Positions 1 through 6,292 are shown, numbered from the stretch's first letter. The stretch is 6,473 nt of DNA from an uncultured Bacteroidales bacterium (GCA_937884015.1 CALGBV010000060.1:1-6473); one strand, 5' to 3'. Translations and numbers: made by a program. Notes: generated by a model not told the origin, from the letters alone.

Positions 1-544
1 CCCTCATGGAAAAGGAGAAGGGACGACGACTTGCCAACTGTATATGCGTAAATTCAAGGATGGCGAAACCATCACGGTTGAGCCTTTCCGTTCGCGCGCA
101 TTTCCTGTCATCAAGGATTTGACTGTTGACCGTTCGGCTTTCGATAAGATTATCCAGGCGGGTGGTTATGTGTCGTGCCACACGGGCGGCGTGCCCGATG
201 GCAACGCCATTCCGGTCCCGAAGGCCGACGCCGACCGTGCCATGGATGCCGCTGCCTGCATTGGCTGTGGCGCTTGCGTGGCGGCATGCAAGAATTCAAG
301 TGCCATGCTTTTTGTCGCCGCCAAGGTTTCTCAGTTTGCCTTGTTGCCGCAAGGCAAGGTTGAAACGGCTCGCCGTGCCCAGGCAATGGTAGCCAAAATG
401 GATGAATTAGGCTTCGGCAATTGCTCGAATACCTACGCTTGTCAGGCGGTTTGCCCGAAACATATTTCCGTATCGAACATTGCGCGCTTGAACCGCGAGT
501 TCCTTGGCGGAAAAATCGTTTCGCCTTTGCGGAAAGAGGATTAA
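1..544 (+). CDS. sdhB: Succinate dehydrogenase/fumarate reductase iron-sulfur subunit, C-terminal part (5' end outside window)
   Basis: This is the electron-transfer subunit of membrane-bound succinate:quinone oxidoreductase (complex II / fumarate reductase), which passes electrons between the flavoprotein and the cytochrome b subunit on the cytoplasmic face of the inner membrane. The frame is open from base 2, so the ATG at 44 is an internal Met and not the start. The TTTCQL segment just before it should carry the last Cys ligand of the N-terminal [2Fe-2S] domain. The C-terminal ferredoxin-like domain is complete. CxxCxxCxxxC lies at codons 257-289 (CIGCGACVAACK) and Cys-x5-Cys-x3-CysPro at 422-456, matching the spacing of the [4Fe-4S] and [3Fe-4S] ligands of FrdB/SdhB. 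The sequence resembles Bacteroides-type enzymes, which in anaerobes usually run as fumarate reductase, so frdB is an equally fair name. The sdhC and sdhA partners would be expected upstream, outside the window. Confidence 0.93.
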   Translation, partial: PHGKGEGTTTCQLYMRKFKDGETITVEPFRSRAFPVIKDLTVDRSAFDKIIQAGGYVSCHTGGVPDGNAIPVPKADADRAMDAAACIGCGACVAACKNSSAMLFVAAKVSQFALLPQGKVETARRAQAMVAKMDELGFGNCSNTYACQAVCPKHISVSNIARLNREFLGGKIVSPLRKED

Positions 545-560
545 GCCTGTGGCTATCAGA

Positions 561-600
561 AAAACAAAAAGGTCAGGATTAAGAACCCTGACCTTTTTTT
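561..600. terminator. Bidirectional intrinsic terminator between sdhB and the convergent barrel gene
   Basis: A 12-bp perfect stem pairs 566-577 with 587-598. Its core is GGTCAGG/CCTGACC, with a 9-nt loop, and it is flanked by A-runs on the left and a T7 run (594-600) on the right. It begins about 20 nt after the sdhB stop and about 20 nt from the stop of the minus-strand gene. Read on either strand it gives a hairpin followed by a U-rich tail, so it probably ends both convergent transcripts. Confidence 0.88.
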
Positions 601-621
601 GTTTGGTGTTATCTGGTTGGA

Positions 622-1338
622 TTATAAGAACTTATATCCTAATGTCACCATAAACATGTTTCTGTGAGCGTCAGAAATGTTGTTTGTGTCGATGTATTGG
701 CCCCAACTTGTGTTGTTGATGATGTTAGCGCCAAAAACCTTGTTGATGCCAATGTTGTAGTTGATGTCCAAAGTGAAACCGAGCACATCGAAGCCAACGC
801 CTGCTTGCAGACCGAAAGCGATGGTCTTGGTGTCGAAAGTCTGGTTTTCAATCTCAACATCTGGTGAAGTGCCAACGGAAGTGTTGACCAAAGTTCTTTG
901 TGGAATGACAAAGTTCAATGTCGGGCCGACTTGCGGACGGATAGCCAAAATGTCGCTGAGAACATTAAATCTGTAGCCGATGAAAATCGGGACCTGAATG
1001 TTCTGTTCTTTAAGGGTGACATTGACATTGGCGCCGGTCGGAACTTCAAGGGAACCAATGTTGAATCCGTGATCAACAGTATTTGCCATGTCAAAGACGT
1101 TGGATGACTTGAACCACAAGACTTCGGGTTGAATGTAAAGGCCCTGGAAATCGAGGCGGACAAAAGCGCCAGCTGTAAAGTGCTCTGAAAAATCGCTTTT
1201 GATATCGGCTTTGTAAACCGAAAGCTTTGCGGTTTGATAACCGATTTTCGGGCCGACTGAAAGGTCAAGGCCGCCAATGGCGAATGCTGAGCTGCTCATG
1301 ATGAGTGCAGCGACTAAAAGAAGAAATGATTTTTTCAT
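622..1338 (-). CDS. Secreted outer-membrane beta-barrel protein, PorT-like (OMP_b-brl family)
   Basis: Predicted 238-residue outer-membrane protein. A signal peptide covers residues 1-20 (Lys-Lys, hydrophobic core, then SSSAFA as the signal peptidase I site). The mature part has alternating hydrophobic/polar strands rich in Gly and aromatic residues: GPKIGYQ near the N-terminus, LYIQPEVLWF in an early strand, a VPIFIGYRF hairpin, RPQVGPTLNF, and a final GYKFL strand ending in an aromatic plus Leu, as in small 8-10-strand barrels. It resembles the small porin-like/PorT-like proteins abundant in Bacteroidota, whose ligands are mostly unknown. The frame also opens at an ATG at 1365, but I prefer 1338: it places the Lys-Lys signal peptide at the very N-terminus and leaves a leader of about 30 nt after the predicted -7 element, whereas the 1365 start would leave almost none. 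Function beyond membrane location is not known. Confidence 0.85.
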   Translation of the reverse strand: MKKSFLLLVAALIMSSSAFAIGGLDLSVGPKIGYQTAKLSVYKADIKSDFSEHFTAGAFVRLDFQGLYIQPEVLWFKSSNVFDMANTVDHGFNIGSLEVPTGANVNVTLKEQNIQVPIFIGYRFNVLSDILAIRPQVGPTLNFVIPQRTLVNTSVGTSPDVEIENQTFDTKTIAFGLQAGVGFDVLGFTLDINYNIGINKVFGANIINNTSWGQYIDTNNISDAHRNMFMVTLGYKFL

Positions 1339-1378
1339 TGTTTGTTGAATTTTTGTGTTAGACATTAAATTATTGAGG

Positions 1379-1386
1379 CAAAAATA
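1379..1386 (-). promoter_or_regulatory. Bacteroidota -7 promoter element for the minus-strand barrel gene
   Basis: On the minus strand these bases read TATTTTTG, an exact match to the Bacteroidota sigma-ABfr -7 consensus TAnnTTTG. Transcription would start near 1372, about 34 nt before the ATG at 1338. The -33 element is weak: the best candidate is ATTG (plus positions 1409-1412) with a 22-nt spacer. This is motif matching only. Confidence 0.55.
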
Positions 1387-1387
1387 G

Positions 1388-1395
1388 TACTTTTG
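1388..1395 (+). promoter_or_regulatory. Bacteroidota -7 promoter element for the plus-strand barrel gene and probably nadE
   Basis: TACTTTTG matches the -7 consensus TAnnTTTG exactly. It would start transcription near 1402, leaving an AT-rich leader of about 65 nt before the ATG at 1468. It lies one base from the -7 element of the divergent gene. No good -33 TTTG is visible at 19-21 bp upstream, which is the main reason for caution. Confidence 0.5.
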
Positions 1396-1467
1396 TTCAA
1401 TTTATCTGCAATAAGTATGCAAATTGCTTGTTTTTTATATCGGAATTAACCTTTAAAACATAATAAA

Positions 1468-2163
1468 ATGAAATTTAAATTTTTGATAATTAGTGCTTTA
1501 ATGTTTTGCACCATGTCGGTTTCCGCTCAATACAGGGAATATGTCGTTGGCCTGAAAATGGGTCCAAGCTGGAACTGGATGTCATCAGCGAAAGAATCTG
1601 CTTACAATAATCAGACATTGGTGAGCTTCAATTACGGTTTGGTCGTCGACAAGTATTTCTCTGAAAAATGTGCCGTTTCATCAGGTTTGATGGTGAATCA
1701 TGTGCGTGGCAATTACGATTTTCATGCCCAAAGGTCGGTTATGAATGGTGTAATGCCTGAATATGAAGTGAATGTGCATCGCAATCTTAAAGCGACTTAT
1801 CTTTGTGTTCCAGTCATGTTAAAGGCAAAAGTCGTTGAAATCAGCGGTTTCGATTGCTATGTGCAGGGCGGTGTCGATTTTGGCTTCCGCCTGAAAGCCA
1901 TGGCAAAAGACGCTTATCTCATTGGCGTTTACCATCAAAACGATGAGGAATTTTCCGAAGCAAAGAATGATTTCAAGATGTTGCACACATCTTTCGATTT
2001 GGGCCTCGGCACGGAATACCAGATTCAGAAATCCGTCAAGGTCTTTGGCCAATTCGTTTATAACAGGGCTTTAACGAATCTGACTTCTAACAAATATTCA
2101 AGGGATGGCGGTCCGGTCCTGTTGCCGAATTATTTTGCATTTGAATTTGGCGTTCTTTTCTAA
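1468..2163 (+). CDS. Secreted outer-membrane beta-barrel protein, PorT family-like
   Basis: A 231-residue protein with a clear signal peptide (residues 1-20, MKFKF then a hydrophobic stretch ending SVSA, cleavage before Gln21). The mature part begins YVVGLKMGPSWNW, typical of the first strand of PorT-like barrels (OMP_b-brl_2 type). It continues with amphipathic strands including FSEKCAVSSGLMVNHVRGNY, a VPVMLKAK strand, VQGGVDFGFRL and GLGTEYQI, and ends FEFGVLF with the terminal aromatic expected by the barrel-assembly machinery. It differs clearly from the barrel protein encoded divergently on the other side of the shared promoter region. PorT itself belongs to the type IX secretion apparatus, but this broad family contains many unrelated members and nothing here ties this one to secretion. 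The start is well placed, with an A-rich upstream stretch (ACATAATAAA) typical of Bacteroidota starts. nadE follows after 26 bp with no terminator between. Confidence 0.85.
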   Translation: MKFKFLIISALMFCTMSVSAQYREYVVGLKMGPSWNWMSSAKESAYNNQTLVSFNYGLVVDKYFSEKCAVSSGLMVNHVRGNYDFHAQRSVMNGVMPEYEVNVHRNLKATYLCVPVMLKAKVVEISGFDCYVQGGVDFGFRLKAMAKDAYLIGVYHQNDEEFSEAKNDFKMLHTSFDLGLGTEYQIQKSVKVFGQFVYNRALTNLTSNKYSRDGGPVLLPNYFAFEFGVLF

Positions 2164-2189
2164 TCGTTTGATTTTAAATATGGTATAGA

Positions 2190-3821
2190 ATGAAAATAGC
2201 ATTAGCTCAACTTAATTATTGCATTGGTGATTTCGATGGCAACACAGGAAAAATCATCAGTTCCGCACTGAAGGCAAAAGCTGAAGGTGCTGATATTGTG
2301 ATGTTTTCCGAGTTGTCGATTTGCGGTTATTTCCCGTCCGACTGTCTGCTTTTTGATGATTTCCAGAAAAAATGCCAGGCATCTTTGGATCTGATTGCTG
2401 AAAAGTGTTTTGATGTTCCTGTTATCGTTGGCTGCCCGATGCCAAACGAAAACGAAGGTCAAAAGCCTCTGCAAAATTGTGCAGTCTACCTTTATCAAGG
2501 GAAACGGCAAATATTTGCAAAACAGCGCATTGGAAGTAATCCGCTTTGCGATGAAAGGTCTTATTTTGAGCCTTCGGCTGATAATGAAATCCTTGAATTT
2601 GAAGGTTTCCGCATTGCCATTACGCTTGGCGATGACCTCGCCAATTGGAGCGACGACCCGATTCTGATTGAAAACCGCATGGACCAGTTGATAGGCAAGC
2701 ATCCAAATTTGGTTGTGAACCTTGCTGCTTCTCCTTTCGATTACACGATGCCAAAAAAACGCCTCGATTTGTTGCGCCTGACGGCTTTGAAACACGAACT
2801 GCCTTTGATCTTCGTCAATCAGGTAGGGGCACAGACGCATTTGATATTCGATGGCGGTTCAATGGCTTTTGCCAACAATGGTCATGTTGATCATGCCTTG
2901 CCGTTCTTTGAGGAAGCAGTTGAAATCATCGACACCGACACCTTATATAATTATAGGCCGAATGCCGACGATATTATGATTCCCGAAAAAATGTCGCTGA
3001 TTCACGATGCTTTGGTTTCGGGCGTGCGCGATTACTTCCATAAGATGGGTTTCAAGAGTGCAATTGTAGGTCTTTCGGGCGGTTTGGATTCCGCTTTGGT
3101 GACTTATTTTGCAGCGAAAGCCATCGGCGCTGAAAATGTCCGCGTCGTGCTGCTGCCTTCGCAGTTCTCCACCGACCATTCGGTTTCGGATGCTGAGGCC
3201 TTGGCCATCAAGTTGGGCGTGGCTTACGACACCATTCCGATTAAACCTTTGTTTGATAGCTTTGAAACCGCTTTGGCCGATGTGTTCCAAGGTCGTCCGT
3301 TCGATGTCACCGAAGAGAACCTTCAGGCGCGTATCCGTGGCGTCATCTTAATGGCAGTGAGCAATAAGTTCGGCAATATCTTGCTGAATACCAGCAATAA
3401 ATCGGAAGCATCGGTGGGTTACGGAACCTTGTACGGCGATATGTGCGGTGGCCTTTCCGTCATCGGCGATGTCTACAAATCGGAGGCCTACGAGTTGTCG
3501 CGTTTCATCAACAAGGAGGATGAAATCATACCATGGCATACCATCAACAAGGCGCCTTCCGCCGAGTTGCGTCCCGACCAGAAGGACAGCGACAGTTTGC
3601 CGGACTACAGCATTCTCGATGCCATTCTTTACCAATACATCGAATGTTCAAAATCGAAGGAAGAGATTGTGGCACAGGGTTTCGACGAGGCTGTCGTCAC
3701 GAAAACCATCCGTATGGTGAACCGTAACGAGTTCAAGCGTCAGCAGGTGGCGCCGATTTTGCGCGTCTCTCCACGGGCTTTTGGCGCAGAACGGACCATT
3801 CCGGTTGTAGCAAAATTCTGA
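2190..3821 (+). CDS. nadE: NAD+ synthetase, glutamine-dependent type, with an altered glutaminase active site
   Basis: Catalyses the last step of NAD+ synthesis in the cytoplasm: ATP-dependent amidation of nicotinate adenine dinucleotide. The 543 residues hold two domains. Residues 1 to about 250 are a nitrilase-type glutaminase (MKIALAQLNY start). Residues from about 265 to 543 are the adenylating synthetase, with the PP-loop SGGLDS at 296-301, an RIRG segment at 381-384, TSNKSE at 401-406, KAPSAELRPDQ at 454-464 and a C-terminal VVAKF. The synthetase domain looks intact. In the glutaminase domain Glu41 (FSELSICGY) and Lys111 of the catalytic triad remain, but where the family has ICED with the nucleophilic Cys, this protein has LGDD with Gly147 (codon 2628-2630). 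The loop after Lys111 also lacks the usual LPxYxVFDE. I infer that it may use free ammonia instead of glutamine. Length is normal for the family and there is no frameshift. The family call is firm; the activity inference is not tested. Confidence 0.95.
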   Translation: MKIALAQLNYCIGDFDGNTGKIISSALKAKAEGADIVMFSELSICGYFPSDCLLFDDFQKKCQASLDLIAEKCFDVPVIVGCPMPNENEGQKPLQNCAVYLYQGKRQIFAKQRIGSNPLCDERSYFEPSADNEILEFEGFRIAITLGDDLANWSDDPILIENRMDQLIGKHPNLVVNLAASPFDYTMPKKRLDLLRLTALKHELPLIFVNQVGAQTHLIFDGGSMAFANNGHVDHALPFFEEAVEIIDTDTLYNYRPNADDIMIPEKMSLIHDALVSGVRDYFHKMGFKSAIVGLSGGLDSALVTYFAAKAIGAENVRVVLLPSQFSTDHSVSDAEALAIKLGVAYDTIPIKPLFDSFETALADVFQGRPFDVTEENLQARIRGVILMAVSNKFGNILLNTSNKSEASVGYGTLYGDMCGGLSVIGDVYKSEAYELSRFINKEDEIIPWHTINKAPSAELRPDQKDSDSLPDYSILDAILYQYIECSKSKEEIVAQGFDEAVVTKTIRMVNRNEFKRQQVAPILRVSPRAFGAERTIPVVAKF

Positions 3822-3838
3822 CATCTTAAAGTCATTTT

Positions 3839-3874
3839 ATCAAAAGCGAAGCGCATTTGCGTTTCGCTTTTGAT
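3839..3874 (+). terminator. Probable terminator hairpin after nadE
   Basis: A 16-bp stem pairs 3839-3854 with 3859-3874, with one G-T wobble and an ATTT loop, and starts 18 nt after the nadE stop. The right arm contains CTTTTG and is followed by TGTTTGG, not a clean T-run, so termination may be incomplete and some read-through into the MATE gene is possible. The rest of this 120-bp gap (3875-3941) is AT-rich; I found no clean TAnnTTTG element for the transporter gene. Confidence 0.7.
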
Positions 3875-3941
3875 TGTTTGGTTATAGAATCTTTTCAAAT
3901 TGCGAATAGGTTCTAAGTAATAACAAAAGATACTAATCCTT

Positions 3942-5669
3942 ATGAGAATCAGTAAATATCGTAAAAGTGATTTGATTGACAGATCCTTTAGAATGACGGT
4001 GACTAGTACCACTCTTACGGCAATGGCTCCTCTTATTGCTACTCTTGTGGATGGGCTTGTTTCCAGCAATATCTTAGGTCCCGATGCATTTATTGCCGTT
4101 AGCGTTACCTTGCCTATTGTCAATGCTGTCAGCGTGCTTTGCATGATCTGTTGCCGTGGTGGCAGCATGTTGGCTGCAGGCCAGCTGAACAAAGGTGATG
4201 AAACTAAGGCCAATCGTATTTTCACGGTCGCGCTTTCATCGGCTGTAATTGTTGCGTTAGCAGTGGTCGTTGGAATACTGTTTAGAATTGACAACATCTC
4301 TTCATCCATCTCTCATAGTCCTGAGTGCGCAGCCTACGTGAAGGAATACCTGCAGGTCATCCTTGTATATTTTCTTGTAGTCCCGTTCAATTGCACCCTT
4401 AACGACTTCGTGACCCAAGGGGGTAATCCTCAACTCACTACCCGTGCAGTGGCAGCAGGTTGCATTGCTAATGTCATCCTTGATATTGTCTTTGTCGGTT
4501 TACTCCATTGGGGCATCAGGGGGGCTGCTTGGGCCACTGTAGTTTCAGGCCTTATCAACATTGCGATTCAGCTTCCTTTCTGTCTGAAAGGCAAAAGCCA
4601 ATTCCGTCTTGCAAAAACAAAAGGTGATTTGGGAAGCATTCTTTGGAACAACCTTAAACATGGTTTCGGCTTCAACATTTTCTACATTGTGGTCAATGGC
4701 TTCATGTTCTTGGGCAATGCTTTGGTGCTTAGGGTCGCTGGTGTGGAAGGGTTGACCCTTTTTGATGTGTGTTTGCAAATACAGTCGTCCACTTTCTCGG
4801 TCGCCGTTGGGCTTTGCATCGCTGGCATTGCGCATGTGAGTTTCATGCGTGTCAGTGGTGACAATAATGGATTGCGCCGAATTTTGTCCAATACCGGCAC
4901 CATTGTAGTGGCTTTCTACGGAACGTTGGCTTTGCTGATGATAGCATTCCCCGGCATTTTCTTGAGGATTTTCGGACTCTATGATGTGGTTGACATCGCT
5001 ATGGCTCGAAGGGTCTTTGCGTGTTATGGGATTTACTATTTCTGTTTTTGTGTTGTATCGGTTTATGTTACCGTGGTTCTTCAGCTGGCGGGCCATTTAG
5101 GAGCGAAAATCGTTCTCGTTTTCAGTATGGGCATTTTGGCTTACTTAGGCATGCTAGGTTTTTCTTTCATAAGTCCGAATGTCATGTGGTATGGGTTGAT
5201 AGTAAGCGGTGTGCCTGTCTTATTGGCAAGTTTTGGCTATGGGTATTGGCAGCATGTCAAACATCCCGAGTATACCCAATTTACTCTTGTGGATAAGTAT
5301 CCGAATCAGGTTAAATTCGAATGTTCGCTCGACTACGAGCGCCGCCATGTTGAAGATTTTAAACACGCAGTGCGTGTTTTTGCCGATGCATGTGAAATGT
5401 CGGAAAAAACATATTCATCCATAATTGAAACAAGTGGCATACTTTACGATAATGCTCTTGAGCACAAACCCAAACACTTGAAGTATATGGATTTGGCTCT
5501 TTCTGAAGGCGACGATTATTTTCACATGACAGTTAAAAACTGCGGTAAGCCATACAATCCTGTGAATCAAGGAATAATCGACACAAAGTCGTGTGGTGCA
5601 GCTTCAATAGAATATCGGTTCATGTTTGGCATGAATTTCATTTCGATTAAATGGAAAAAAAATCAATGA
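3942..5669 (+). CDS. MATE-family efflux transporter fused to a C-terminal GHKL/RsbW-like ATPase domain
   Basis: A 575-residue inner-membrane protein. Residues 1 to about 440 are a MATE (DinF/MepA-like) exporter with about 12 hydrophobic segments. The diagnostic cytoplasmic loop after the second helix reads GGSMLAAGQLNKGDETKA (73-90). TQGGNPQLTTRAV followed by a hydrophobic NVILDIVF helix and GIRGAAWATV (158-200) matches the family's fourth to sixth helices. Relatives use cation gradients to export drugs or organic cations. Residues about 455-575 are an added soluble domain resembling the histidine-kinase/anti-sigma ATPase fold. Its N-box is ETSGILYDNALEH (496-508, with Asn504), a G1-like segment is NCGKPYNP (533-540) with Asn in place of the usual Asp, and the G2 region is SCGAASIEYRF (550-560) without a GLG core. 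I infer a regulatory or degenerate nucleotide-binding module. The start at 3942 gives a normal MATE N-terminus. The gene is apparently monocistronic, ending before a terminator shared with the convergent gene. Substrate unknown. Confidence 0.85.
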   Translation: MRISKYRKSDLIDRSFRMTVTSTTLTAMAPLIATLVDGLVSSNILGPDAFIAVSVTLPIVNAVSVLCMICCRGGSMLAAGQLNKGDETKANRIFTVALSSAVIVALAVVVGILFRIDNISSSISHSPECAAYVKEYLQVILVYFLVVPFNCTLNDFVTQGGNPQLTTRAVAAGCIANVILDIVFVGLLHWGIRGAAWATVVSGLINIAIQLPFCLKGKSQFRLAKTKGDLGSILWNNLKHGFGFNIFYIVVNGFMFLGNALVLRVAGVEGLTLFDVCLQIQSSTFSVAVGLCIAGIAHVSFMRVSGDNNGLRRILSNTGTIVVAFYGTLALLMIAFPGIFLRIFGLYDVVDIAMARRVFACYGIYYFCFCVVSVYVTVVLQLAGHLGAKIVLVFSMGILAYLGMLGFSFISPNVMWYGLIVSGVPVLLASFGYGYWQHVKHPEYTQFTLVDKYPNQVKFECSLDYERRHVEDFKHAVRVFADACEMSEKTYSSIIETSGILYDNALEHKPKHLKYMDLALSEGDDYFHMTVKNCGKPYNPVNQGIIDTKSCGAASIEYRFMFGMNFISIKWKKNQ

Positions 5670-5739
5670 TGTGATTTGCTTGTTGCGAAATGAGCCATGT
5701 AGGTTTCTATAATACAACGGATTATCCTTTGTCTTATTC

Positions 5740-5774
5740 AAAAAAAAGCGAAGTGTCTGAGGCACTTCGCTTTA
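5740..5774. terminator. Bidirectional intrinsic terminator between the MATE gene and the PepSY-like gene
   Basis: A 13-bp stem (5745-5757 with 5761-5773, one T-G wobble, core GCGAAGTG/CACTTCGC) has a TGA loop. The A8 run at 5740-5747 becomes a strong U-tail on the minus strand, 27 nt beyond the stop of the minus-strand gene. On the plus strand the tail is TTTATTA, about 75 nt after the MATE stop. It is strongest for the minus-strand gene but is placed to serve both. The remaining 5670-5739 holds nothing I recognise. Confidence 0.85.
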
Positions 5775-5800
5775 TTATGTAAGATCTGATGCTTTATGAA

Positions 5801-6220
5801 TTAAAAGTCAATGTCAATCACTTCGAAATTCTTGTTGAACTCAATTTCGATATCATTGTTGAGCTCGATGTCCCAGTTTCTGCCATCCTTGCTGATTTTC
5901 ACAATGGTGTTGTTCGGATAGTTCTGATTCACATAATTGGTGATTTGCTGTGGAACCAAAGCCGAAGGAACAAATGTGTAAATGGTTGAATGTTCACAAT
6001 CGACACTTTCCCATTCCACTTTGTGGGTGAATTCGAGTTTCGTGTTGTCGGAAAGCATCACATCAAACTCGCGTCCGTCGGGAATTGTGGCGGCAATGGT
6101 AGCCTGTGGAAAGTAAGTTTTGACAAAGTTTTCAATTTTTGGATTGTTGTCGACTTTTGTGCAGAATGCCATTGTGGTTAAGCTAGCAATTGCAGCGCAG
6201 ATGATCATCAATTTCTTCAT
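5801..6220 (-). CDS. Secreted PepSY-like (putative beta-lactamase-inhibitor-like) domain protein with two repeats
   Basis: A 139-residue predicted periplasmic or surface protein of the PepSY-like family, common in Bacteroidota and of unknown physiological role. A signal peptide covers about residues 1-20 (MKKLMIICAAIASLTTMAFC). Cys20 follows Phe and so does not form a good lipobox; cleavage by signal peptidase I near TMAFC/TK is more likely. The mature part is two tandem copies of one unit, residues 29-75 and 93-138. Each runs as helix (IENFVKTYFP / ITNYVNQNYP), strand (TIAATIPDGREFDV / TIVKISKDGRNWDI), then a strand with LEF or IEF and a closing VD/IDID. A VDC motif at 73-75 and VPSALVP at 84-90 are also typical of the family. 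The start follows an A-rich leader and matches the signal peptide exactly. It is convergent with the MATE gene and lies downstream of prfB on the same strand, but it is separated from prfB by a terminator. Confidence 0.85.
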   Translation of the reverse strand: MKKLMIICAAIASLTTMAFCTKVDNNPKIENFVKTYFPQATIAATIPDGREFDVMLSDNTKLEFTHKVEWESVDCEHSTIYTFVPSALVPQQITNYVNQNYPNNTIVKISKDGRNWDIELNNDIEIEFNKNFEVIDIDF

Positions 6221-6261
6221 GGTGCGTTGTTTAAATTTGTTAGTTAATAATAAGTTTGTTG

Positions 6262-6292
6262 TACATTTAAAATGGTTTCCATATATAACAAA
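6262..6292 (-). promoter_or_regulatory. Possible promoter of the PepSY-like gene
   Basis: On the minus strand TTTG (6289-6292) is followed after 19 nt by TAAATGTA (6262-6269), which has two mismatches to the -7 consensus TAnnTTTG but the right spacing. It would give a leader of about 35 nt before the ATG at 6220. This is the best candidate in the 6221-6332 gap, and it is weak. Confidence 0.3.

Noticed and set aside
1468..2163. Assignment of the plus-strand barrel as PorT of the type IX secretion system
   Set aside because: The resemblance is only to the broad small-barrel family. No other type IX secretion gene is nearby, so the specific name is not supported.
2202..2840. Minus-strand open frame of 212 codons inside nadE
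   Set aside because: Entirely antisense to the conserved NadE coding sequence, low-complexity product with no family resemblance; a shadow of codon bias.
3740..4309. Minus-strand open frame of 189 codons spanning the nadE end, the gap and the start of the MATE gene
   Set aside because: It runs antisense to two well-supported genes and straight through the terminator hairpin at 3839-3874, and its product shows no recognisable motif.
4545..5096. Minus-strand open frame of 183 codons inside the MATE gene
   Set aside because: Antisense to transmembrane-coding sequence; the product is polar, rich in His/Asn/Gln as expected from reverse-complemented hydrophobic codons.
5304..5669. Possibility that the MATE C-terminal extension results from a frameshift or fusion error joining two genes
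   Set aside because: The frame is continuous, codon use does not change noticeably, and the linker after the last helix is short and plausible, so a real fusion is the simpler reading.
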